Origin: Sequoia sempervirens | Taxonomy: Eukaryota; Streptophyta; Pinopsida; Cupressales; Cupressaceae | Length of the DNA stretch: 64,000 bases | Assembly (NCBI GenBank): GCA_007258455.2 | Contig: VDFB02000003.1 | Coordinates: 44,636,077-44,700,076, forward strand | Direction: 5' to 3' | Shown here: positions 46,123-58,658 of the stretch, piece by piece | How the letters are laid out: every line of letters begins with the position of its first letter | Numbering within the stretch: the stretch's first letter is position 1 | The notes under the pieces: model-generated | Seen by the model: only the letters and a program-made list of their open reading frames with translations | Databases searched by the model: none | What the model was told of the DNA's origin: nothing | Translations under genes and position numbers: made by a program

Positions 46123-47445
46123 TGTAGAGAAGGGGGATTCACTACTCATGATTCTCTTTATTCTCAAGAGATTACCAAGGGTTGAACTACCCTAAACTAC
46201 CTCAAGGAACAACGCGAGAGTTCTAGAATTGGAAAGAGCAGGTCATAAAGATTTTCTAGAAAAACTGATGAGCTCTTAGCCAAAGGACGGTAGCATGAAA
46301 TACGTACAACAACACAGTGCACTGGCGTCTCATATGGACCAAAAAGAAAATTTGTCATAGAAAAAAACATAGTGACTACTAGCAATCTAATTATTGACAA
46401 CTTCCAGAGTACAAGAAAATAACAACATACAATAGAATGGAAATAAAGTAAAGTAAATGATAAGGTAAGAGAATAAGAGAAGAAAGAAAGTGCTCACAAC
46501 CACCCAAGTAATGAAGCCTCCAACATGTGAATGTCTTCAATACATACATGTGTAAGATCTGAAGAAAATTTTGGAGTTGTATAGGGGTTTTCCTCAGTCA
46601 AACCCCCATTTTGGTGTTCCCACCTCCATGGAAAGCCAAATAGATAGATAAAGATGATAAAAATGAAATGAATGTGAGAGTGATAAAAGCAATCCTCGCT
46701 CGAGGAGAACCCGTATCACAAAATATGAGTGATAAAAGTAATCTACGCTCGAGTAGGAGAACCCGTATCCCAAAGTAGAGATGCAATAGATGGGGGATGT
46801 GTGAAATCCCAAGATGCTTGCAAGCTCAAGGTGAGGGAGACGCTAGCTGCAAGGCTTAAGGAAGCCAAAGAGGGAGAGATAGCTGCAAGAGCCAAGAGAG
46901 TTACAAAGGGTGTAGTGAGAGCTTAAGAGGTTGAGGCTGTTGTAGCAAGCTATATGGAACTGTGCAAGCAAGATTTGGAGAGTAAAAGGTTAGAGCCAAA
47001 GCTAGAGAGAAGCTAAAAGCACAAATGAATTGAAAATATAACTTTTAAAGGGAGAAGAGGAGCAAAAAGAAGCTTCTCAGGCGATTACAAGGCATCCCGA
47101 GCCATTACTACTGGCAAAGCAGATGACAAGTGGCAAACATGCTTCGAAATGGTCATTTGAACGTTGAAACGTCACAGGATGCTAGTGCGGCACACAAATG
47201 TTCGCATGGTGTACTAGTGTCTAGACACATCACACTACAAAACAATGAGAACGAGAAAAGTGCAAGGGTTTGATGCAAAGTTGACGCACGAAGGTAGCTA
47301 CCAAAAAGGGGTATGGAGCATCTTGAGAAGGGAGCAAAGGTTGATGTAGGGCTAAAATGAGCCTACACAAATGCTAAGGGAGTGGACACTAAAGTGGATA
47401 CAAGAATGTATGAAATTGCAAGGGGTGCAATTTTACGACATTACA
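46123..47445 (-). mobile_element. 5' LTR of Tat-like element E1
   Basis: The 1323-bp LTR begins TGTAGAGAAGGGGGATTC and ends CGACATTACA on plus. It is flanked by the PBS on its left and the duplicated GGTTG on its right. It pairs with 41003-42328; the two differ by scattered substitutions and small indels, so insertion is not recent. As 5' LTR it would have driven minus-strand transcription. Confidence 0.92.
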
Positions 47446-47450
47446 GGTTG
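47446..47450. repeat. Target site duplication of E1, right
   Basis: GGTTG is identical to 40998-41002. Confidence 0.92.
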
Positions 47451-47787
47451 AGATAGATTGATGATGAATGGATAAGATTGAATGAGGATTAGGCTTAACC
47501 TCAAAGATGTAGTCATATGACAAGTGACACATGAGGGATAAGATGAATGGATTAGGGGAACATCCTTATGTGAATGGATAGGATTAAGAGGTGGGATATG
47601 CGATGAATGGATAAGATGAAAAGTTAGTTTGACTTTTGACAAGGTTTCTAAGTTCAATGAATCTAGATAAGGAGTTAGTTAGGGATGTGAATGAGATAAT
47701 TGTCACATGATGGAAAATTTAGATTGTGATCCATGTGAACAAGTTTGAAGGCTAAGATTAAATGAACAAGGATAAAGGTGAATGTGA

Positions 47788-47946
47788 AATTAATTAAATA
47801 GATAATAAATATTTATTTAATTAATGAGATTATGTGAAGGGAAAATTATTAAATAAATAGTAAATATTTATTTAATTAAAGATTAAGATAAAATGAGAGA
47901 AATAATTGAATTGATTTAAATAAATAATAAATATTTATTTAATTAA
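47788..47946. repeat. Palindromic AT minisatellite in the E3 LTR
   Basis: Three copies of a unit of about 54-67 bp are centred on TTAAATAAATA / TATTTATTTAATTAA palindromes. It is the counterpart of 1292-1578 in E2. Confidence 0.8.
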
Positions 47947-48006
47947 TGGCTTAGGATAAGGAAAAATTAGGTGTCATTAGGTAAGGTTAGATTTTAGGTG
48001 TTGACA

Positions 48007-48880
48007 TTTTTCCCCTGTTTGATATGATGTCGTGAAGTGGCTTGTATCAAAGAAGAGTAAACATAGTGGGTATGAGGGAAAATGGACTAGTGGCATGATG
48101 CCCTAGTAATTTGTGAGGATGAGGAAGGATATAGATGAGGTAGCGGGATGCCCCCTCAAGAGGATGTGTGGGTTAAGAGAACATGAGTGTACTCTTGAAA
48201 TGGAAGGGAAAGATGGGGGATAAGGATCAAGTAGTAGATGAATTAGAGGATGAAGGCGATGGAGGGAGATGCAAAGGGATGTATGAAAGGGGAGATAGGT
48301 TATACTGGTATGTAAAGAGCAATCCTAGAGTTTTATATAGCAAAGGAAATTATGCACCAAGGTATGAAGAACTAGGGCGACAAGGTAACCTTTGCATGGA
48401 ATTGACATTCAAATAAAAGGGTTGTCTTTATTCATTGTGTGGAAAATAGACTTAAAGAATGATAGTCCTAGTGCACAAAAGGTATGATGAACCTAGTATG
48501 AAAAGGATGAATGTCCATGCAAGAAGCTATTCCAACACACACAAAGTAAATAGAGGCCCATAGTAATATTACAAGAACAACCCAAAAACACAACATACAA
48601 CATAAAGGCAATGCCCCACTATACACCAAGCAAAACACACCAATATATAGAAAGATTGAGGTGGCCTTAAGTAGGTTTATTCATGGGTCAAAAGATAGAT
48701 CAAAAAATAAATCAAAACAAAACATTCACTGCTAGACATGTCATGTAGCCAATATATCTCTGCCAAAAGATATGATAATGATGATGATTGGGATTATGTG
48801 AGACTTGGGACTAAGGAATCCTTATGGGCATTGATGATTGGATAGATGACGATGATAGGAAAAGAATATAATGACTATTT
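48007..48880 (-). mobile_element. PPT and 3' internal region of E3
   Basis: The minus strand reads AAACAGGGGAAAAA at 48020-48007 (PPT). The rest is homologous to E2 from 1745, with GATGCCCCCTCAAGAGGAT at about 48149, TATGCACCAAGG and TATTCCAACACACACAAAG. It is cut at 48880 by the LTR of copia A. No coding sequence is recognised. Confidence 0.7.
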
Positions 48881-50445
48881 TGTTAGATGCACAAGAAAAC
48901 TGAGAGGGGGGTGAATCAATTGTATACTTTAAAAACATCAGAAACCCTCATTAACATTAAAATCTACATTAGTTCTTAAACCTTTATCCAACATTAAACC
49001 CTTAACATGCATTAACAAAATATAAACATGTAAAGTAGTAATGCAAACAAATCAAACACATAAGAACACCAAATTTACGTGGAAAACACAAGAAGGTAAA
49101 AACCATGGTGAGGATTAGCTCACTAATATATGAATTGCAACACCAAATACAATAAGGCTCACTGCCAAGGGTTCAATTTTCAGAAAGATAAGAAAGGCTC
49201 ACTGCTAAAGGAATCACTGTCCAAAAGAAATAAGAAATAAGGGGTGGGTCACTATCAATTTTAACTTCTTAACAATGTATCTCTCATATGTCGAAGGTAC
49301 AATTCTACTGAAGCACAAACAACTCATCAAATAGACTGAAATGTAGACACCTTCTGCTCACTGCATTAGGAAGTCATAGGAATTAAGGCTCACACTTAGA
49401 TCAACAACCTTGATCACTTTCATATCTTTTGCATCACACACTATTCACACCCTTAATCCACACAAGAATTCTTGTATATATACCCTCTGCGACCTAAAAC
49501 AATCTGAATTAAGTCAGCCTTAATGAAATGTGTACACCTCTATCGTGTAACATCAAATAGGTCGACACCAAACACTTCCACAATATAAAGAAGTGAAGCC
49601 AAACCACACCACTACTTAATTGGGACCCAAATCTACACAATCACGCTTCTCAACACTTCCTAAATCAACAATCATCCTTTGCAATTAGCGCTAGCATGCC
49701 AGGTCAACCTCTCAAGGTCCAAAAACATCTTATGGACCACACATCAACACTCCAAAAAGTTCATACAACATCTTAGAATACTCCAACACCATCAAAATAT
49801 TTTGCACAACCATTGCAACCACCTAAAACTCAAGAACACCTTCATTCTATGCAACCAGACATACTAGTATAGAAATCCAACACATCAGGCAATCTTGTGG
49901 AAAAAATAAACACCTGAAACTTCAAGAGAAGGTAGATACAAGCATTATAAGCATTTCCCTAGATCCGTAATACCAAAAACTTCACTGCAAAGAAATGTGG
50001 AGCAATCTCATTTCTCCCAAATAACACTGCTTCACAATTCACACACTGGTGAACACAACTTCTTTTTCCATATGATCTAGAACTTGAAAGCATGGATATA
50101 ACACCTCAGAACACCTATTATCATCATGTCCAAACCACATGATCACATCTTCAAACAAGAAGAAATGTGGAGCAAAACAATGAACACCACTCTGTCACAC
50201 TAAACTTTCTTTTATTCATTTTTTCTCAAAAGCACTTGGAAACCAAGCACCAAAAACACCATCTCAACATCTACAAAACCTTCTCAACATCTCAACCACA
50301 CAAGAGGTTAATATCCATAAACACTTACTCATCATTGCTATAGTAGAGGTTGAAACCAGTGACAATACTAATGACAACATAGTGCAACCGACACACTTAC
50401 TTCCTCAAGGGTTGACATCAATGACAACATTGTAAGTTTCCAACA
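48881..50445 (-). mobile_element. 3' LTR of copia element A
   Basis: The 1565-bp LTR begins TGTTAGATGCACAAG and ends GTAAGTTTCCAACA. On its right the minus strand shows a polypurine tract. It is homologous to 58828-59368 and to the C LTR. It is inserted into E3 internal sequence; the left flank is TATTT, and the right target duplication is not available in the window. Confidence 0.88.
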
Positions 50446-50990
50446 ATATCCCCTTTTGTGATTGATGGCAACACCTGATATGAAAAACCATCAATAGCAA
50501 CTAGCAACTCTGATCAACAACACATATTGCACATCAGTGTACACTACTTCCCCTTACACAAGAATTTATTCTTTCCTATTCTTCTTATGGTTTTTTAGCT
50601 AACTTTCTCCCCATTTGACATCAATGGAAAAGGAAAATACATAGCTTCTTTTCTTTTACTCATACAAAAAACTTCCATACTCTCTCCCCCTATGGTCTTC
50701 AGATCATATCCATTTCTACAGTATGGGTTTTCAACTAGTTAAACTTTTTCTCCATTTTGACAACATACAAAGGGAAACACATGCATACACCACTCATTCT
50801 TCTGTACTATCTTCCTACATCCATAATTTCTTGCACACTCCCCCTTAGGAGCACACAATATGCTCCATCAGACTGCATCAACTAGTAACCACTACTACCT
50901 ACTCCCCCTGAGAGGTATCCTTCAACATTAGTCCAGGATCAAGAGATATATCTTGGAACTCTTCCCAGAAAGATGCACACCCTTATGCAT
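50446..50990 (-). other. PPT and 3' untranslated part of copia A
   Basis: The minus strand reads CACAAAAGGGGATAT next to the LTR. The remainder to the pol stop at 50991 is non-coding and matches the same segment in copia C. Confidence 0.75.
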
Positions 50991-51660
50991 CTAGTTGAAA
51001 GGAGGGGAAATAACCCCTAACTTCTCCCAGAGATACTCAAAATTATCTTTTGGAGGAGCCTTTGTGAAAATATGAGCAACCCGATCCTTAGTAGGCACAT
51101 ACTCCAACTTCACCTCATTCTCTGCAACTTTCTCTCTCAAGAAGTGATACCGGATTGAGATATGTTTTGTTCTTGAATGTATTACCATATTCTTTGAAAT
51201 ATTGAACACTTGTATTGTCACACATAATAGGAACAGGTTCATCATATGAAACTCTAATATCTTTCAATGTTTGCTTCATCCACAACACTTGTGTACAACA
51301 TGATGCTGCTGAAATATATTTTTCTTTTGTAGTAGATAATGAAACTGAATCCTGCTTCTTACTTAGCCATGAAACCAACCTACTTCCAAGAAAGAAAGCA
51401 CCACCACTTGTACTTTTCCTGTCATCTGCACATCTAGCCTAATCTGCATTTGTATATGCACTCAAAGAGAAGTTAGTATTCTTAGAATACCACAAGTTAT
51501 AATCCAAAGTGCCCTTCAAATATATGAATATCCTTTTCACTGCTGCAACATGAGATTCTTTGGGATATTCTTGAAATCTAGCCACAAGACAAACTGAATG
51601 CATGATATTCGATTTAGTAGCAGTAAGGTATAATAGTCCACCAATCATTGATTTACACTT
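50991..51660 (-). pseudogene. RNase H domain of copia A
   Basis: Minus frames give MIGGLLYLTATKSNIM, AVKRIFIYLKGTLDYNLWY, SAYTNAD, then a stop, DDRKSTSGGAFFLGSRLVSW, SLSTTKEKYISA and VPIMCDNTSVQ. After a frameshift near 51200 come the tail YVPTKDRVAHIFTKAPPK and the end SPPFN at 50991. Usual TEAEY is here TKEKY, so the catalytic-region Glu is changed. It is otherwise more complete than in copia C because no LTR interrupts it. Confidence 0.87.
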
Positions 51661-52590
51661 GCTCTAATTTGTCTTAGGAGATTCATCATTCTTAATCAAC
51701 TTACAACCAGTAACCATATGAGCACATACCAATTTAGATTCATCCATTCCAAACTTCTTCAACAATTCCTTAACATACTTAGACTGTGATATGAATATAC
51801 CTTTCTCTAATTGACTGATATGCAAACCACATAAGAAATTCATCTCCCTACACTTTGACATTTCAAATTCTTTATGCATTTCCTCTACAAAATTCTTGCA
51901 TATATCTTCATTTCCTCCAAAGATTATGTCATCAACATATACCACCACAATCGAGATTTTATCTCCTCAACTTTAAAATACATATTTCTATCTATATGAC
52001 CTTTTCTAAAACCTTGTTGCAATAAATACTTGTCCAACCTTGCATACCAAGCTATGAGAGCTTGCTTCAATCCATATAATACTTTCTTCAATCTGTAGAC
52101 CATATTAGCATCTTCTGACAACTAAAAACCTTTTGGTTGTTCAATGTATACCTCTTCTTCCAATTCACCATTGAAGAATGCAGAATTCACATCCATCTGA
52201 TATACTTTAAAATTCTTATGTGTTGCAAAAGCTAAAAACATCCTCATAGCTTCCATTCTTGCAATTGGAGCAAAAGTTTCCTCAAAATATATACCTTCAA
52301 CCTATGAATAACCCTTACACACAAGTCTAGCCTTGTTCTTGACAACTTTTCCATCTTCATTCATCTTGTTACAAAATACCCACTTAGTGCCTATCACATT
52401 CTTATCTGTCGGTCTTGGGACCAATTCCCAAATCAGATTCTTTTCTATCTATTCTAACTCTTCCTTCATTGCTTTGACCCAATTTTCATCTTTTCATGCC
52501 TTAGTCACTAATATTTTTTGTTCCACCTCAAAAAGTAAACAAAAATTTACTTTTTCCTTTATCATAGCAGCTTTTCTTCTTGTTAGCACA
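51661..52590 (-). pseudogene. Reverse transcriptase of copia A
   Basis: RT blocks on the minus strand include a fingers region degraded around 52400-52200, YGLKQALIAWYARLDKYL at about 52070, VVYVDDIIFGGNED at about 51947-51910, and GLHISQLEKGIFISQSKYV near 51830. The last block is reminiscent of SIRE/Opie-like copia elements. A frameshift lies between 52121-51924 and 51948-51664. The YVDD catalytic box is intact. Confidence 0.87.
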
Positions 52591-52591
52591 C

Positions 52592-52594
52592 CTT
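52592..52594. repeat. Target duplication of the TIR element (with 53875-53877)
   Basis: CTT occurs directly on both sides of 52595-53874. The uninterrupted site in copia C (about 17340) shows the same local sequence without the insert. Confidence 0.75.
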
Positions 52595-53874
52595 GGGCAA
52601 AAGCAAGAAGTTGGGTACATAAAGAGAGGAAGTTTTGGCCAAAAAAAAATCTCATAGAAAACGCGTACGTGTTATTAAAAAAACATGTATGCGTTATGGT
52701 TCGGGTACCTGAGCCTAAAAAAATGCGTATGCACTATAAAACGCGTACGCGCTATATAACACGTACATGTTTTATAACACGTACAAGTCATTTATTTAAA
52801 AAATTAAATACCTTTTAGAAACATGTATGTGTTTTAAAACATGTACGCGTTTGGTAATGCAAAAACATGTACACTATTTAAAACACATACACATTTTGTA
52901 ACACAAAATGGGTACACATTTCTAAAAATTATTTATTTTTTTAAATAATCAAGAAAATAAAGAACACATATGCATTTTTTAAAAACATGTACACGTTATT
53001 AAAATTTGAATTCCCAACCCACATGTAGCCTTTGTTTTAGGCTTGGGAAAGGCTTGGCAATCTAAGCCTTAGCCTTTGACCTGCAACTAAAAAACTAAGG
53101 CAGATTGAAGAAGAATGTCCAACTTTGACAATATGGCTGATGGACTTTTTTTCTGAATCAATCTATAAAATTAAAACCCATTAGAGAACACGATTTCTAC
53201 TTTCCAAACATATAATTTTTTATTAAGATTGGATTATGTTTTCTATTTTTTAATTAATTTCTAAGCAAACTAGTCCTTAAACTTGAAATATCAAGCTTTT
53301 TTTGTTTTTTAATAACTTTTTTTTGGCTAAGTTTCTTGTAAAAAAATATATGGCATCAAACTTCAGCCAATTCTCTACACAATGAAAAAAAAAGATTTAA
53401 AAAATGTTTAGTTTAGGTCCAATTATGTTGTCCATACATGTTGATTTTTAAAAACAACAATTAAGGCCAATAAAAATTCAATAAAAAAAATATTCAACAA
53501 AAAATTACAAAAAAAATTCCACATCAATCTTCATATTGTTAGCTCTCTTTTCCCAAAAGGAATTAGAAAAATACTTTTATTTGGGTCAAAAAGTGGTATT
53601 CGTACACGTGCTTGGTATGGTAAAAAAATAGGGACTTTTGAAAAGTGGTTTTTATAGATCCCTATCCAAATTTAATTTCTATAATCTGGGTATTTGAATA
53701 ATTTACATATTTGGAAACTAGATTCAAAATTCAAAATTTCATATTATTGACTTTTTTTAAGATTCATTGAGTAAGTGCCTCAAATTTTCAGTCCAAGTGT
53801 GACAAACTCTGAAAAACAGCAAAAACACTTCCCATTTTTGAGCTTTTTGTGTACCCAACTTCTTGCATCAGCCC
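52595..53874. mobile_element. Non-autonomous TIR DNA transposon in copia A
   Basis: The 1280-bp insert has 25-bp terminal inverted repeats that match at 22 positions. They start GGGC and share the uninterrupted core GCAAGAAGTTGGGTACA. It is flanked by a 3-bp duplication CTT. The 3-bp duplication and GGGC start are compatible with PIF/Harbinger-like elements, but CACTA-like cannot be excluded. No transposase is seen. The left third (about 52655-52990) is crowded with RY-alternating palindromes of the type ACGCGTACGCG and ACATGTA; the rest is AT-rich. Confidence 0.85.
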
Positions 53875-53877
53875 CTT

Positions 53878-54745
53878 TTCTCTTATCTCCAATGATTTGA
53901 TCTTCTGAATGATTCTTCTATACATACTTAGGAGTCTTAGGATTCTTTTCTGAAGCTTCTTCCTCTTCAACTATCATCTCTTTTCCTTTGTCTTTAGCCT
54001 TTTCTTCTTCACTGCAAGGGGATCCATCAAATTCATATCCTTTCATCAATACTAAACTTTGATGTGGTTCTTCATCCACCTTGACACTTGCACTCTCAAC
54101 AATTTTCTTCAATCCCTTGTAACATCAGCAGGCCTCGCTTCTTGTAGAGTATCCAAGGAAAATTCCTTCATCAGATCTTGCATCAAACTTTCCCAAGTTT
54201 TCGTCATCTCTTTTGATATAGCATTGCTTCCATAAACTTTGAAATACTTCATAGTAGAGGTTTTACCATACCATACCTCATAGAGAGTCTTTGAACTATT
54301 TTCTCCTGCTTGACCTCTATTAAGAATGTAGACTATAGTATGAATTGCTTCTCTACAATAGACATCCAAAAAAATTAGCTTCCTTCATCATTGTCCTAAT
54401 TGCTTCCTGAACTACTCCATTTTTCCTTTCCACAACTCCATTTTGTTGAGGAGTTCTAGGGGTTGACAAATGCCTCTTTATTCCATGATCTTCATAAAAA
54501 CTGTTAAACTCATTTGAAGTAAACTCACCACCTATATCAGACCTTAAACATTTTATTTTTAGATTCATTTCATTCTCAACCATAACCTTAAATGATTTAA
54601 ACTTGTCTAGAGCTTCTGATTTTTCTTTGAGAAATGTAACCCAAGCCATTCTAGAATAATCATCAATTAATAACATGAAATACCCATCACCACATGATCT
54701 TCTAATTCTAGTAGGTCCACACAAATCTGTATGCACTAAATCCAA
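53878..54745 (-). pseudogene. Integrase of copia A
   Basis: The minus frame starts with LVHTDLCGPTRIRR (first catalytic Asp), then FMLLIDDYSRMAWV, CLRSDIGGEFTSNEF (second Asp intact, unlike copia C) and TPQQNGVVERKNG (catalytic Glu). After a frameshift near 54355 come IHTIVYILNRGQAGENSS and LYEVWYGKTSTMKYFKV of the C-terminal part. An acidic linker with EEEEASEKNPKTPKYV follows to the TIR insertion. The triad D, D, E is present although frames are broken. Confidence 0.88.
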
Positions 54746-54763
54746 GGGACCTACGGTAGAATA

Positions 54764-55110
54764 TTATTTTGTCTTGAATATTTCCTTTTTTTGCTTTCCA
54801 ACTTGACATTCTTTGTAGATTGCATTGATAGGCTTTGTAATCTTTGACAAATCTCTCACAACATCAATAAAAATTATCCTTGCTAGGCTATCAAAATTGA
54901 TATGACCCATTCTTCTATGCCATAGCCAACTTTCATTAATTTGAGACATAAAGCACTTTGCACCATTACCTTTGAGTTGATAGACATTAACTCATGTCCT
55001 TGTTCCAACAACAACCAGAATATCGAAGCTTCCTTTCCTAATTTCACAACCACCATTCTAAAATACAAGATTGTATCCTTTGCTACAGATTTTGCCTACA
55101 CTTAGAAGAT
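54764..55110 (-). pseudogene. GAG-preintegrase domain of copia A
   Basis: Minus translation gives WLWHRRMGHINFDSLARI and a Cys-containing KECQVGKQK. The first Cys of the CxxC pair reads Tyr (IYKEC), so the zinc site is damaged. Frameshifts flank it. Confidence 0.82.
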
Positions 55111-55114
55111 TATG

Positions 55115-55660
55115 TCAGAGACCTTTGACATAAAGAACATCATTTATATTATGCTTTCCATCAAAACTAATTGAACATTTTCCAAATATCTTAGCAAATG
55201 TATCATCACCAAACTTAATAAGACTACCATCATACTTTTCAAGCTTAATAAACTTATTCTTACCACCTATCATATGATTTGAGCATCCATTGTCAATGAT
55301 CCAACAATTCTTCTCCTCTTTAGCATGAAAAGCAGTTAGCATAGTTCCTTCAATGTTATGATCTGTTTCTGGAGCACTTTCCTTCACACATCTTTCAAGA
55401 TTAGTAGAATTAGTTCCAAGATTTAGAGCAATGAACAAGCATTCATCAATGTCTTCATTCTGATAATCAGATTCTTCATCATCAGATACACCAATGTCCT
55501 TTTCAACATAATAACTCTTCTTGACAAATTTACCCTTATAATCTTTTTGTTTGTCATTAGTAACTTTGATTGGACACCTAGATGCATAATGACCTATCTT
55601 TCCATAATTGGAATGTTTGAAAGGTAGCTTACCTCTATATTTTCCAATACCCTTTTTCAA
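55115..55660 (-). pseudogene. Gag C-terminus and protease of copia A
   Basis: One open frame of 181 codons includes a decayed zinc knuckle (KHSNYGKIGHYASRC, first two Cys lost) and an acidic spacer with DDEESDYQNEDID. The protease signature CWIIDNGCSNHMIGG is at about 55305-55270, followed by FGDDTFAKIFGKCSI and DVLYVKGL. As in copia C, the active motif is DNG rather than D-[ST]-G. Confidence 0.85.
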
Positions 55661-55675
55661 TTTCCTCGCAAAGTT

Positions 55676-56253
55676 CTATTCCACCTCATCAAGATCATCT
55701 AGATCTGATCCATCATTTTTTTCCACTTTGCAAACTTTAAAAGCAATTTCTTTTCTTGTAGTATCCTGACCAAACTCTCTCATTTCAAAAGAAGTTAAAG
55801 CACCAAACATATGATCTCTAGAATAATGATCCAAATTTTGAGCTTCCTTAATAGAAAAAACTTTATGACTATAAGCTTTAGGTAGAGTTCTTAATACCTT
55901 TTTCACAACTTTTCTTTCATCCAAATTTCCACCAAGACCATTGATGACATTGACAACTTCATCAAATATGAGCATCTAGGCAGAAATATTTTCATCTTTA
56001 GACATCCTTAGGGTTTCAAATTTGGCTTTGTAGATCTGCATCTTCGCTTGTTTTCAACCTTGTCACGTCTTTCATAGATTCCTTCTAACTTTTTCTAGAC
56101 ATCTTTAGTAGACTTGTAGCTTATAAGCTTCATAAGTTTTGAATCAGTAAGACCACTCAGGATTGCATTCCTTGCTTTTCCATTGTTCTCATATACCTTG
56201 ATCTCATCATTCATTGATGGTCCATTTGCAAGCATAGTGTAACCTCTTTCAAC
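55676..56253 (-). pseudogene. Gag of copia A, main part
   Basis: Pieces of copia gag on the minus strand are: RGYTMLANGPSMNDEIKV near 56240-56190, ENNGKARNAILSGLTDSKL, then KKLEGIYER after a TAG where Trp is expected. After a frameshift come NGLGGNLDERKVVKKVL and FGALTSFEMREFGQDTTRK. It aligns with 19887-19056 of copia C. The N-terminus is separated by the 2.4-kb insert. Confidence 0.82.
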
Positions 56254-56262
56254 AAACTGACA

Positions 56263-58658
56263 GTTGGAGTGAAAATGACACTGAGAGGTGGGGGTGAATC
56301 AGTGTCTTAACATATTAAAACATTTTTCATAAAATAAAACATAGTTCAGATTTGATCTCAATATTTCAATGATTAATGCATTCATGAGTTGAGTGTAATC
56401 ATTCATAAATAGAATTGAGAAATGTAATAACCAAACAATGAACAAAGCAGTAACAACTCAGTAAAGCAGTGAGACCACAAAAGAACAAAGAGACTCAAGA
56501 TTTTGCCGAGTGGAAAACCCTCCTGGGGTATAAAAACCACTCCTGAAATGCCTTGCAGGCTTAATCAATTTAATCCATTGTTCACAATGCCTTATAGGCT
56601 AATTTTTGAGCACCCACTCAAGGAGCACCAACCCCTCGTTTAGAGATATCAATCTCAAGGAGCACCAACCCCTCAAATTATATTTCTGAACAATAATAAT
56701 ATCTCAGAGGATCTCTCTATTTTCAGTTAAGCTCATAAAAATCAGTTTTCTCGTCTACCTAATGCCCTAAGAATCCAAATATTGAATCCTTAAAATATTA
56801 CATAGAGAAGAATTACAACTTTTCTCTGCAACATTTTTTCAGTTTTTGTATAATAGAGCTTTTACAATACATTTCTTGATATAGCCAGTAACAATATCTC
56901 AAAATTACAACCAGAAGCCTCACAATGTTCACAACACTATATTTAAATATGTTTACAAGTATGTCTGCCAAAGAAAGTCTTCAAAGAATTCGAGGTCAAA
57001 AGGAATCTGAAACCCCATTCTCTTTTTAGAAATTGAACCAGAAGAATAAATGTTTGTAGAAGATTGAATAACAAGAGAAATGCCTATGCAATAGGCTGCA
57101 ATTAAAATTTGACAAGGATAAATCCAAGTCCCTTTCCAAATCTACAAACGCTTTTTACAAAACCCAAAACTTCATTAAAACAAAATACCCATTTGATACT
57201 ATTTTTAGAAAATCATTATGTTGAATCTGTCAAGTTTTGTAATGAATGTAATGGGTCAACAATGAAACTGGCAGAGTATTTAAGAACCATGACTGCCCAC
57301 CAGCTGAAAACCATAAACCCTCAATGCAAGAATAATAATTATCTATCAGGGCATCTTTTATTTTCACACAAATTACCAAAATTGATAAAACAAAAAACAA
57401 TTGTCACAGCCAAAGCATGATATCCTGACAAAAAGATTCCAACAACCCACGAATCCATTTCATGCAAAAACGTCTTCAACCACAAAGTGATATTCAAGAA
57501 CCAAAAAATGCATAAATCTGCCAGGTAACATATACTAACAAAAACAACAGAAGGTTGTAGCCAAATAATTGCAAATACCTGATTTGAAGCAAGAAGAAAA
57601 CTAATGAAATGAGCCTTAACAAAACCTAATAACCGTGTAGTGCCAATTGCCATTGATGATTTTCTTCCTGAAATAATCGTTACAGCCAGCTGGAATAAGA
57701 ATAACAACAAAGAATTCAATGAAAGACACTGCAGATAGACCTTCTCCAAGGCGGCACTAGTTAGGGTTCCATACCCTTGCAAAGAAAAGGACTTCAAAAA
57801 GTTTTCCCTAACATACTTTCACTTCATTTGAATCACTTTGTTGAAATGAAGAGTGACTTGAAGTCCACACTGAGTCAAGAAAAATAATAATGATCAATTT
57901 CAAAGATGATTAAATTCGTTGTCCAAAGGAAATGCCAACCACTTTATAACCATCATGTATAGCATGCTAAGAGTTGACTCACCAAGTAACCCATAATTAG
58001 TCAATGATTCTCAAAATGTCGACTATATAATTACCTCTCAATCATGCTATCAACACATGATGAATATCATTCAAGCTGAGCCAAATAAAATGCCATTGAA
58101 CATTGCTAAGAGAAACCCAATAGGGTTAAGTAGATGCCGACCAAATTATTTCTGACTTGAAGACTTTTCCACAAAGTTGACCACAATATAACCATTGAGC
58201 AACAATTATCAAAGGGTGGAAGCCATGTCATTTTCAAATGACTTTTAAGTAAGGCTAATAATCATTAAGCACAAATCAAATATGATTTTAATCAAAGTCA
58301 TTTATCAAGACAAGCTCACCCAAGTCAATTACCTTCGAGCCAATTTTCCATAAAGATGACTTTAAACAAATAGGATAACCTGTATTTGCATGAAGCTCAA
58401 ACTAATCAGTACCATAAAGAAATGAAAAATTTGAATGTAGACTAAATCTAAATGTAACTCAAAGCCATAAAACTGTCCACTAATAGCCAGAACATAGTCA
58501 ATAAACATGCCAAGACCAAAAAACATATTATCAAATTTTTCATCAAATCTGTACCATGATAAAGCATAAAGATCCAATCTGAGACTGTCAACAAAGAGAA
58601 CCAACTGAAAGAGATTTTGTCATCAAGCACAAACCATAAACACAACTGAAATCCAACA
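56263..58658. mobile_element. 2.4-kb insertion in copia A gag
   Basis: The insert is bordered by AAACTGACA (56254-56262 and 58659-58667), a perfect 9-bp duplication whose 5-8 bp subsets are also possible. Ends are GTTGGAGTG and AATCCAACA, which are short imperfect inverted repeats. The left end resembles the ends of the A/C copia LTRs (GACACTGAGAGGTGGGGGTG), so a minus-oriented solo LTR of a related family is likely. An 8-9 bp duplication would instead suggest a hAT or Mutator-type element. A 152-codon hydrophobic minus frame at 57797-57339 and a 103-codon plus frame at 57109 lie inside, without recognised domains. Confidence 0.65.

Larger units (their letters stand above)
47446..48006 (-). 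mobile_element. LTR of Tat-like E3, right segment
   Basis: Matches the right half of the E2 LTR. It includes three AT-palindromic units (AAATATTTATTTAATTAA at 47808, 47862 and 47929) and ends GGTGTTGACA at 48006 next to a polypurine tract. It is separated from its left segment by E1. Confidence 0.72.
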
